From the NCBI GenBank assembly GCA_947629665.1, contig CANREJ010000004.1, positions 1 through 64,000 on the forward strand: DNA of 64,000 nt. Direction: 5' to 3'. Positions 18,666 to 25,575 of the stretch are shown here, piece after piece. This stretch comes from an uncultured Clostridia bacterium. GTDB taxonomy: Bacteria > Bacillota > Clostridia > Christensenellales > Borkfalkiaceae. A model generated the notes under the pieces. It ran no database searches and had not been told where the DNA came from. It was given only the letters and a program-made list of their open reading frames with translations. A program made the position numbers and the translations under genes. The stretch's first letter is position 1. The number at the start of each line of letters is the position of its first letter.

Positions 18666-18694
18666 ATTATACAAAATACCCAAAAATTTTGCAA
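18666..18694 (-). promoter_or_regulatory. Promoter of the DUF1295 gene
   Basis: Minus-strand TTGCAA, a 17-bp spacer and TATAAT. The leader would be about 12 nt and holds the TGAGG SD. Confidence 0.8.
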
Positions 18695-18708
18695 GTATAT
18701 GGATTATA

Positions 18709-18737
18709 TTTACACGCCGCTTTCCCCGTGCTATAAT
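18709..18737 (+). promoter_or_regulatory. Promoter of the AlkZ-related gene
   Basis: TTTACA, a 17-bp spacer and TATAAT with an extended -10 (TGC before it). Six bases separate the -10 from an in-frame ATG at 18744, so the transcript probably starts at or one base beside that codon. Confidence 0.8.
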
Positions 18738-18743
18738 GTAGAT

Positions 18744-19427
18744 ATGTTATTTTGGAAAATCACGAGTTATAAAGATTTAAGCGCGCTTGTGGAAGAGGTT
18801 GGTTTTTTGCCCTTTTTCCGCGGTGAAATTGCGGGTTTTTCGGTGGAGGAATGTACCCCGCCCGAACTTTGGTTTTCGGACGAGGAGGGCCCGTGGGAGT
18901 GGAAGGGCCCCGTAATAAACGCCGCGCACTGCGCCTACGGCAAATTTTACCGCGGCAAGGCAATGTATATTGCACAGAGGTTTTTCGGCGATTTCTGCAA
19001 TTACCGCCGCGACGGCTACGACTACGACGCCCGCATGGACGACGGGCTTGCCCGCCACGCCGATATCCCCATAATGGAGGAGCTTATCAAAACCCCCTCG
19101 CTCGTGTCAAAGCAGTTGAAGGCGCGCGTGTGCTTCACAAAGGAGCGCAAACGCACGTTCGAAGGCTCTTTAACGCGCTTGCAGATGCTGGGTTATATAA
19201 ATATAGCGGGCTTTGAATACGCCGTGTCAAAAAGCGGCAGTCCCTACGGCTGGGGATTGGCGCGCTACACCACGCCCGAAGCGTTTTTCGGGGAAGAGTT
19301 TTTACGGGAGGCGTACAGATTACAGCCCTGCGAATCCCTGAAAAAACTCAATACGTACCTGCAAAAATTACTGCCGCACGCCTCGGTTTCCCAAATAGAG
19401 AGGGTACTTTTGCTCGGCAGGGAATAG
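18744..19427 (+). CDS. AlkZ-related protein (winged-helix glycosylase-like), probable leaderless mRNA
   Basis: I place the start at the ATG at 18744 (MLFWKITSYKDL), because the ATG at 18699 lies upstream of the promoter. No SD is present at either. The 227-residue protein resembles Firmicute proteins annotated as AlkZ-related, distant kin of YcaQ/AlkZ DNA glycosylases. Shared features include the opening helix with VEEVGFLPFF, GFSVEEC, the WEWKGPV and AYGKFYRGKA patterns, GDFCNYRRDGYDY and a late WGLARYTTPE. I do not see the QxQ-type catalytic motif of true AlkZ, so DNA repair is only a possibility. Confidence 0.7.
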   Translation: MLFWKITSYKDLSALVEEVGFLPFFRGEIAGFSVEECTPPELWFSDEEGPWEWKGPVINAAHCAYGKFYRGKAMYIAQRFFGDFCNYRRDGYDYDARMDDGLARHADIPIMEELIKTPSLVSKQLKARVCFTKERKRTFEGSLTRLQMLGYINIAGFEYAVSKSGSPYGWGLARYTTPEAFFGEEFLREAYRLQPCESLKKLNTYLQKLLPHASVSQIERVLLLGRE

Positions 19428-19435
19428 CGAAAAAT

Positions 19436-19464
19436 AAAGGGCGCGGAGCACTCCGCGCCCTTTT
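19436..19464. terminator. Bidirectional terminator between AlkZ-related gene and ktrA
   Basis: AAAGGGCGCGGAG-CA-CTCCGCGCCCTTTT. Symmetrical A and T runs serve both convergent genes. Confidence 0.9.
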
Positions 19465-19467
19465 AAA

Positions 19468-20118
19468 TTATTTTGTTTTGTTTGCAAACCTTATAATTTC
19501 CTCGGTGTTGCCGAACACAACCATGTGGTCGCCGTCCTCGAACAGGTAGTCCGCACCGGGTGAGGGAATAACGGTGGAACCCCGCTTGATTGTCAAAACG
19601 TTCAGCCCGTGCGCGCGCGGATTGACCGCCAAAATGGTCTTCTGGAACCATTTTGAGGGCACGGCAATTTCAAATATGGAGTACTCGGAGTCAAGCTCAA
19701 AGTAGTCGTAAACCTTTTCGGCATTAAGTTTAACGGCAAGTTTTTCGGCAATATCGCGGTTGGGGTAAACCACTTCGTCCGCGCCCACCCTCAAAAGGAA
19801 TTTGCGCTGTATATCCGTGTCCGCGCGGGAAACAACGTACTTTGCCCCCAAATCCTTCAAGTTGGAGGTAATTTCCAGCGAGGATTGAAAGTCCTCGCCT
19901 ATCGCAACCACGCACACGTCAAACGAGGGCACGTCCAGCGCCTGCAATGTGTCAATGTTCATGCAGTTGCCTATAAGCGCGCCCGTATATTTGGGCGCAA
20001 GCATATTGATAACGTCCTCGTCGCGGTCGACTATCATAACCTCATCGCTCATTTCAAGCAGGTTTTCACCCAAAAGCTGGCCGAATTTTCCAAGGCCGAT
20101 AAGCAGTACCGATTTCAT
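19468..20118 (-). CDS. ktrA: KtrA-type K+ uptake regulatory subunit (RCK)
   Basis: The start is the ATG at 20118 (MKSVLLIGLGKFG) with CAGGAG 6 nt upstream; the track start at 20139 has no SD. 216 residues. The RCK-N domain has the Rossmann GLGKFGQLLGENL and acidic end VDRDEDVI. It is followed by an RCK-C domain (about 135-216; TVIPSPGADYLFEDGDHMVVFG). Cytoplasmic octamer that gates KtrB in response to ATP/ADP and, in some species, c-di-AMP at RCK-C. Second gene of the ktrBA pair, 43 bp after ktrB. Confidence 0.93.
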   Translation of the reverse strand: MKSVLLIGLGKFGQLLGENLLEMSDEVMIVDRDEDVINMLAPKYTGALIGNCMNIDTLQALDVPSFDVCVVAIGEDFQSSLEITSNLKDLGAKYVVSRADTDIQRKFLLRVGADEVVYPNRDIAEKLAVKLNAEKVYDYFELDSEYSIFEIAVPSKWFQKTILAVNPRAHGLNVLTIKRGSTVIPSPGADYLFEDGDHMVVFGNTEEIIRFANKTK

Positions 20119-20161
20119 ATTTATCTCCTGAATTGTCAATACGTGTTAAGTTTTTTATAAA

Positions 20162-21502
20162 TTATCCAATCAAAAGCGTGTCCACGGGGTAACGCGTGTC
20201 GGGGTCTTTGCGCTTCTTTGCCAGCGCAAGCGCCAAGGTCAAAATGCCCACCCTGCCCGCGTACATCAACAGTATCAAAATTATGTGCGAGTAGGGCGAA
20301 AGCAGGGGCGTAAGGTTCATTGAAAGCCCCACGGTGCCCATTGCCGAAACGCACTCGTAGAGTACGGCTTTAAAGGTTACTTCGTCGCCGTGTTCTATCG
20401 CGCAAATGGCAAGCGTTGCAATAAGCACAAACATTAAGCAGGCGGCAAGAATGGCAAGCGCCTGCGAAAGCACCGAGTATTCGATGCGCTTTTTGCCTAT
20501 GTTTATATCGCGCACGCCGCGGAAAACGCCAACCATACCCATTATAATCACGGCGAAAGTGCCCACTTTTAGGCCGCCCGCGGTGGAGCCCGAACTTCCG
20601 CCTATAAACATGAGTATCACGGCAAGCAGGTAGCCGCTGTCCGAAAGGGTAGTGGGGTCTGTGGTATAGAAGCCCGCCGTCCTGGGCGAGGTTGCGTTAA
20701 AAAATGAAAGCAGGAGTTTTTGCCAGAAATTGTAGCCCGCATAGGAGGGATTGTTCCACTCGAATCCCAAAAACATAAACGTGGGCACAAGCAACAAAAG
20801 CCCGCTGGTAATCAAAATCACCTTTGTGTTGAGCTGGAATTTTTTAAAGCGGAAGCGGCAGGCAAGCACGTCTCCCCAAACGCAGAACCCCAGGCCGCCT
20901 ATAATAATCAAAAAGCAAATGGTAAGGCTCACAAGCGGGTCGGTTGCGTACTCTATGAGCGAAGTTGCGCCCAAAAGGTCAAACCCCGCGTTGCAAAAGG
21001 CGGAAACGGAGTGGAATACGCCGTAGTATATCCCCCGTCCCCAGCCGTAGTCGGGCACAAACCGCGCGCACAGCACCACTGCGCCCAAAAACTCGAACAT
21101 GGCGGAGCCTATAATTATTCTCTTGATGAGACTGCGTATATCCGAAAGTTTTTCGCCGCCCGCGCTCGTCATAAACGCCTTGCGGCTACCTATGCCCATA
21201 CCCCGTCTGAAAAGCAGGATTATGCTTGAAACAAAGGTCATAAATCCCAATCCGCCGAGCTGAATCAACAGCAAAATCACAATCTGCCCGTAAAGCGTCC
21301 AGTGCATGCCCGTGGCGTAGGGTGTGAGCCCCGTAACGCATGTTGCGCTCGTTGCCGTAAACAGCGCGCCTATGTAGTTTGTACTCTCGCCCTCCACGGT
21401 TGCAAAGGGAAGGACCAACAGCGCACTGCCTATCAATATTACAAATAAGTATCCCAGGGCAAGAAGTTGCCAGGTGGATATTTTTTTTCGTTTGCCTTTC
21501 AT
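20162..21502 (-). CDS. ktrB: KtrB/TrkH-family K+ transporter
   Basis: A 446-residue membrane protein with four M1-P-M2 repeats. The selectivity-filter loops are TCVTGLTP, AFCNAGFD, GGSSGSTAGG and AMGTVGLSM, each with its glycine. The length and partner gene suit KtrB rather than the longer TrkH. Known KtrAB systems are Na+-activated, which fits the Na+-type V-ATPase nearby. The promoter at 21516-21544 leaves a leader of about 7 nt with no SD, so initiation is nearly leaderless. Confidence 0.93.
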   Translation of the reverse strand: MKGKRKKISTWQLLALGYLFVILIGSALLVLPFATVEGESTNYIGALFTATSATCVTGLTPYATGMHWTLYGQIVILLLIQLGGLGFMTFVSSIILLFRRGMGIGSRKAFMTSAGGEKLSDIRSLIKRIIIGSAMFEFLGAVVLCARFVPDYGWGRGIYYGVFHSVSAFCNAGFDLLGATSLIEYATDPLVSLTICFLIIIGGLGFCVWGDVLACRFRFKKFQLNTKVILITSGLLLLVPTFMFLGFEWNNPSYAGYNFWQKLLLSFFNATSPRTAGFYTTDPTTLSDSGYLLAVILMFIGGSSGSTAGGLKVGTFAVIIMGMVGVFRGVRDINIGKKRIEYSVLSQALAILAACLMFVLIATLAICAIEHGDEVTFKAVLYECVSAMGTVGLSMNLTPLLSPYSHIILILLMYAGRVGILTLALALAKKRKDPDTRYPVDTLLIG

Positions 21503-21515
21503 AAAATACAGGTTG

Positions 21516-21544
21516 ATTTTACCACCCTTTTAAAATCTTGTCAA
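21516..21544 (-). promoter_or_regulatory. Promoter of ktrBA
   Basis: Minus-strand TTGACA, a 17-bp spacer and TAAAAT. The -10 ends 13 nt before the ktrB ATG, leaving no room for a riboswitch leader. Confidence 0.8.
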
Positions 21545-21733
21545 GCGGGCGGCGGGCGCTGATAAAATAATAGTTATTTATATGAGCGTTGCACCTTTTG
21601 TGCGTTTGGCAGCATATGTTTTAATATCGCCCCGTAGCCGCCGCGGCACATATGCGCCGCGGTTAGAGTTCAGCGCCGCAAATATGTGTTGCGCCGCATA
21701 GGCCGCAAAAAACATATGCGTCAAAGGCAATGT

Positions 21734-23137
21734 ATGGGGCAAAAGAGCAAAACTGCGCGACCGTGTGCGGTTTTACGGAGGTTTAACACGTCAAAATATT
21801 TTGGAACGGACGGCTTCCGCGGCGAAGCCGGCGTAACTATCACCGCCGAACACGCCTTCAAGTGCGGCAGGGTTCTCGGCTGGTACTTCGGGCCGAACAT
21901 GGGCAAAAAGTGCCGCGCCGTCATAGGCAAGGACACCCGCCTGTCCTCCTATATGCTGGAATATGCCCTCGCCGCGGGCATAACTTCTTCGGGCGGGGAC
22001 GCCTGTATACTGCATGTAACAACAACGCCGTCCGTGTCCTACATCACCCGTTGCGACGGCTTCGACTGCGGCGTAATGATTTCGGCAAGCCACAACGGTT
22101 ACCGCGACAACGGCATAAAACTGTTCAACGCGCAGGGCGAAAAGCTCTCCGGCGGGGTAATAACCCTTATGGAAAAGTATCTGGACGGCGATTTACAGCC
22201 ATTCGGCGGCGACATACCCCTTGCAAGCGGCAAGAGCGTCGGGCGCACGGTGGACTACGTTTCGGGCAGAAACCGCTATATAGGCCACCTCATTTCCCTG
22301 CCGACGTGTTCCTATAAGGGCTATAAAATAGGTTTGGACGCCGCCAACGGCAGCGCGTTCGGCATAGCCCGCTCGGTGTTTGACGCGCTGGGCGCAAAGA
22401 CGTATATCATAGGCGGCGACCCCAACGGCACCAACATAAACGGCGGCGTGGGCTCAACGCATATCGAGGCGTTGCAAAAACTTGTGCTGGATAACTCGCT
22501 GGACGTGGGCTTTGCCTTCGACGGCGACGCCGACCGCTGTATAGCCGTGAATTCCCGCGGGGAAGTGCTCACGGGCGACGAAATACTGTATATATGCGCC
22601 CTGTTTTTAAAGAGCCGCGGGGAACTCATAAACGACAAAACCGTATGCACGGTGATGAGCAACGGCGGGCTGATAAAAAGTTTAAAGGCGCACGGCATAA
22701 CCGCGGAGGTGTGCGGCGTGGGCGACGGCAACGTGTGCAACGCCATGCGGCAGTCGGGAGCGGTTCTGGGCGGGGAGCGCAGCGGCCATGTCGTGTTCTC
22801 CAAGTACGAAACCACGGGCGACGGCCTGCTCACCGCAATCATGCTCATGGAGGCTATAATCGCGCAAAACGGCAACCTGTATGCGCTTTTAAAGGGTTAT
22901 AGCCCCCTTGCGCAAATAAATTGCAACGTGCCCTGCACGGATAAAGTTGCGGCCATGCTTGGCGTTGCGGAGCTTGCCCGCAGTCTGGAAAAAACCCACG
23001 GCGTGCGCATAGTCGTCCGTCCGTCGGGCACCGAGCGCGTGATAAGGCTTATGGCGGAGGGCGAAAACACCGAAGAGTGCGCGCTCGCCTTAAAGGCCCT
23101 CAACCAAAAAATAATTTCAAATTGTTCGGGATTTTAA
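21734..23137 (+). CDS. glmM: Phosphoglucosamine mutase
   Basis: Converts glucosamine-6-phosphate to glucosamine-1-phosphate for cell-wall UDP-GlcNAc. The N-terminal KYFGTDGFRGE, the catalytic serine loop MISASHNGYRDNGIK, the metal loop FDGDADRC, the sugar loop GERSGHV and the phosphate loop RPSGTERVIRLMAEG are all present. The start is uncertain. ATG 21734 (AAAGG upstream) adds 18 residues before the conserved start. A perfect GGAGG lies 6 nt before an in-frame ACG at 21788, which would give 449 residues and catalytic Ser101, close to E. coli (445 residues, Ser102). I keep 21734 as the conventional start. glmS follows 18 bp downstream. Confidence 0.93.
   Translation: MGQKSKTARPCAVLRRFNTSKYFGTDGFRGEAGVTITAEHAFKCGRVLGWYFGPNMGKKCRAVIGKDTRLSSYMLEYALAAGITSSGGDACILHVTTTPSVSYITRCDGFDCGVMISASHNGYRDNGIKLFNAQGEKLSGGVITLMEKYLDGDLQPFGGDIPLASGKSVGRTVDYVSGRNRYIGHLISLPTCSYKGYKIGLDAANGSAFGIARSVFDALGAKTYIIGGDPNGTNINGGVGSTHIEALQKLVLDNSLDVGFAFDGDADRCIAVNSRGEVLTGDEILYICALFLKSRGELINDKTVCTVMSNGGLIKSLKAHGITAEVCGVGDGNVCNAMRQSGAVLGGERSGHVVFSKYETTGDGLLTAIMLMEAIIAQNGNLYALLKGYSPLAQINCNVPCTDKVAAMLGVAELARSLEKTHGVRIVVRPSGTERVIRLMAEGENTEECALALKALNQKIISNCSGF
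21749..21774 (+). promoter_or_regulatory. Hairpin just upstream of the glmM SD
   Basis: AAAACTGCGC pairs with GTGCGGTTTT (two G-U pairs, 6-nt loop) and ends 2 nt before GGAGG. It could modulate initiation if the real start is 21788. Upstream, 21545-21733 holds no gene; short GCCGC and CATATGCG-like segments recur there, and I found no convincing promoter. Confidence 0.35.
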
Positions 23138-23155
23138 TTTTCGGAGGCTCGGTAT

Positions 23156-24916
23156 ATGTGCGGAATTATAGGCTATGCAGGCAGCGGAAACGCAGGTGAA
23201 ATTATATACGACGGGCTGTTAAAACTCGAATACCGCGGCTATGACTCGGCGGGTATAGCCGTGCTGGACGGCGGCAAGTGCGCCATAGTAAAGAGCGCGG
23301 GAAGAGTTAAAAAACTCAACACGTCCGCGCAATTACTCGGCGGAAGCATAGGCATAGGGCACACCCGCTGGGCCACCCACGGCAAGCCCGACGACGTAAA
23401 CGCCCACCCGCATGTCTGCGGAAAAATCGCGGTTGTGCACAACGGCGAAATAGAAAACTACGCCGAGCTTAAAAAATCGCTTATGGACGGCGGAGATAAG
23501 TTTTTGTCGCAGACGGACAGCGAAGTCATTCCCCACCTCATAAACAAGTTTTACTGCGGCGACCTGTTGGAGGCCGTAATAAAATGTGCAAGTATGCTCA
23601 AAGGTTCGTATGCGCTGTTGGCAATACGTGAGGGGAGCGGGGAGATAGTGGCGGCAAAAAACCGCTCGCCCGTAATTTTGGGCTTGGGCGAAAACTGCAA
23701 CTTCTGCGCCAGCGACGAGCCGGCCCTTGCCGGCAAATGTCCGCGGATATGCGTTTTGGAGGACGGCGATTTTGCCGTAATAACCAAGGATTCCGCCACC
23801 GTCTACAATTCAAAAAAACAAAAAATAAACCGCGCCGTTCTGCCCAATTCCGCCAAGGAACAGTCGCTGTCGCTCGGCGGCTATCCCCACTACATGATAA
23901 AGGAACTCTGGGAAGCCCCCGCGGCGGTAAAAAACACCGTTACGGCGTTCGGCGAGGTAAAAAACGCGGTATGTTCGGCAATTTGCGGGGCGGATAAAAT
24001 TATATTCACGGGTTGCGGCACGGCATATCACGCCGCCCTTTTGGGGAAAAGATATTTTGCGGAACTCGCCGGTATTCCCGCCGAGGCGGAATACGCTGGC
24101 GAGCTGAGGTACGATAAACTGTACGCCGGCAAAAATACCTGTCTGATTGCCGTAACGCAGAGCGGCGAAACGGCGGATACGGTAGAGGCGGCAATTCTGT
24201 GCAAAAAGTCGGGCGCAACCATTGCGGCGGTAACCAACAGCCCACATTCGGCAATAACCCGCACGGCGGACATAACGGTGCCCGTGTGCGCAGGCGCGGA
24301 AATATGCGTCGCCGCCACCAAGAGCTACTCGGCGCAAATCGCCGCACTGCTTTCCGCGGCCCTCGCCCTCTCGCAGAATACCGGGCTTGCCGAAGAGCTT
24401 TCCAACGCGCCCGCTTTAATCTCCCAAACTCTTCAAAACCTGGATATATACGCACTTGCCGAAATGTGCGCGCGTGCACGCGGGGTATATTTTATGGGTA
24501 GGGGAATAGATTACGCAGTTGCGTTGGAGGGCAGTTTAAAGTTAAAGGAAGTAAGTTATATCGCCGGCGGCGGCTATCCTTCGGGCGAACTCAAACACGG
24601 CCCGCTCGCCCTTATAGACGGTTCAACGCTGTCAATATTCATAATAACGGACGCCGCGCTTTCCCAAAAGAGCATGGAGGCGGTGGAACAAACGCTTTCA
24701 CGCGGGGGAATGGTTGCCGTAATAACAACATTGCCGCATGTGCACAAGCGTTTTGAACGCCGGGCGGAGGTGGTAACTCTGCCCGAATGTAATAAATATA
24801 TTGCGCCGCTTGCCGCGGCCTCCGCACTGCAATTTTTGGCATACAGGGTGGCGGTTATATTGAACAGGGACCCGGATAAACCGCGCAATCTTGCAAAGAG
24901 TGTTACGGTGGAATAG
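23156..24916 (+). CDS. glmS: Glutamine-fructose-6-phosphate aminotransferase (isomerizing)
   Basis: 586 residues. The N-terminal glutaminase starts MCGIIGYAG, with Cys2 as nucleophile, followed by EYRGYDSAGI, GHTRWATHG and QTDSEVI. The isomerase half has two SIS domains (TGCGTAYHAALLGK, VTQSGETADTV, MGRGIDYAVALEGSLKLKE) and ends KPRNLAKSVTVE. It makes glucosamine-6-phosphate, the GlmM substrate, so the pair covers the first two dedicated UDP-GlcNAc steps. GGAGG precedes the ATG by 8 nt. Only 18 bp separate it from glmM, so the glmS ribozyme common in Firmicutes cannot be in its usual place. Confidence 0.97.
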   Translation: MCGIIGYAGSGNAGEIIYDGLLKLEYRGYDSAGIAVLDGGKCAIVKSAGRVKKLNTSAQLLGGSIGIGHTRWATHGKPDDVNAHPHVCGKIAVVHNGEIENYAELKKSLMDGGDKFLSQTDSEVIPHLINKFYCGDLLEAVIKCASMLKGSYALLAIREGSGEIVAAKNRSPVILGLGENCNFCASDEPALAGKCPRICVLEDGDFAVITKDSATVYNSKKQKINRAVLPNSAKEQSLSLGGYPHYMIKELWEAPAAVKNTVTAFGEVKNAVCSAICGADKIIFTGCGTAYHAALLGKRYFAELAGIPAEAEYAGELRYDKLYAGKNTCLIAVTQSGETADTVEAAILCKKSGATIAAVTNSPHSAITRTADITVPVCAGAEICVAATKSYSAQIAALLSAALALSQNTGLAEELSNAPALISQTLQNLDIYALAEMCARARGVYFMGRGIDYAVALEGSLKLKEVSYIAGGGYPSGELKHGPLALIDGSTLSIFIITDAALSQKSMEAVEQTLSRGGMVAVITTLPHVHKRFERRAEVVTLPECNKYIAPLAAASALQFLAYRVAVILNRDPDKPRNLAKSVTVE

Positions 24917-24972
24917 CTCCCGCGTGCTCCCGCGGCTCCCGCCAACGTGTTATAAACGGCGCAATACTGTGT

Positions 24973-25110
24973 CGCGTTTGCGCGCTCCTCGGTCATGTAC
25001 GTCTATGTACACTCCCGTCGTCGCTTACGCACGCTCCTTGCTCTGCTCGCTTCTAACCGCTTGCTAACTGCGTAATTACAAGTTACTCCGTAATTACAGC
25101 TGCCGCAATT
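24973..25110. repeat. Dispersed repeat C, copy 2
   Basis: CGCTCCTCGGTCATGTACGT, then CTATGTACACTCC, then CTTCTAACCGCTTGCTAACTG and a GTAATTACAG tail ending GCCGCAATTTT. It is closest to 29826-29945. The preceding 24917-24972 has GCTCCCG repeats and CGCCAACGTGTTATAA, also found at 29608-29622. Confidence 0.7.
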
Positions 25111-25143
25111 TTAAAATATAAAACAAAAAAATTCACCACATAG

Positions 25144-25180
25144 CAAACGCGGCGCGCCATTCGGCGCGCCGCTACGTTTG
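25144..25180. repeat. Hairpin repeat D, copy 1
   Basis: CAAACGCGGCGCGCC-ATTC-GGCGCGCCGC-TA-CGTTTG: a GC stem of 10 bp extended by CAAACG/CGTTTG. Its twin at 29975-30011 differs in the loop (AAAA) and one arm base. Both follow a C repeat and precede E repeats. Confidence 0.75.
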
Positions 25181-25190
25181 ATTTGTAGTT

Positions 25191-25575
25191 AAGTAAGTCA
25201 AGTGAAAAAGTAATTAAGATACTCGGCCACGGCGACCCGCCGCCGATACGCCGTCCGTTTGACCTGCGCAAAACCTCGATTACCGCCAACGTAATAAAGA
25301 AACCCGGCCACGGCGACACGCTGCTACGTTTGAATAGTGATTTAGTATGTCAAGTGAAAAAGTAATTAAGAAACCTGGGTGCAGCGACTCGCTGCCGACC
25401 CGCTGCTACGTTTGAATAGTGATTTAGTAAGTCAAGTGAAAAAGTAATTAAGATACTCGGCCGCAGCGACCCGCTGCCGGCGACACGCCGTTAAGCGTTA
25501 CGCCCGCTTGACGAGCGGTAAAGTAAGTCAAGCAATTAAGCAATTAAGAAACCCAGGTCAAGCGTTACGCTTGCG
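25191..25575. repeat. Tandem array of repeat E (about five units of roughly 80 bp)
   Basis: The core GTCAAGTGAAAAAGTAATTA is seen at about 25197, 25350 and 25432, with diverged units near 25275 and 25515. Between cores lie GGCCGCAGCGACCCGCTGCC-like inverted segments and CTGCTACGTTTGAATAGTG blocks. The last unit ends in the hairpin CAAGCGTTACGCTTG, which overlaps the 3' end of sdaA. No ORF. Confidence 0.7.

Noticed and set aside
18699-18743. Upstream ATG as start of the AlkZ-related gene
   Set aside because: It lies before the only good promoter and has no SD; the extra residues are not conserved-looking.
21545-21733. c-di-AMP riboswitch or other leader RNA between ktrB and glmM
   Set aside because: The ktrB promoter lies within 45 bp of its ATG. 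No riboswitch core is recognisable; only short GCCGC/CATATG-like repeats are seen.
23110-23156. glmS ribozyme upstream of glmS
   Set aside because: Only 18 bp separate glmM and glmS, and the region before glmM lacks the conserved ribozyme core as I know it.
25191-25575. CRISPR array
   Set aside because: Repeat cores vary, spacers are similar to each other, unit length is about 80 bp and no cas gene is near.
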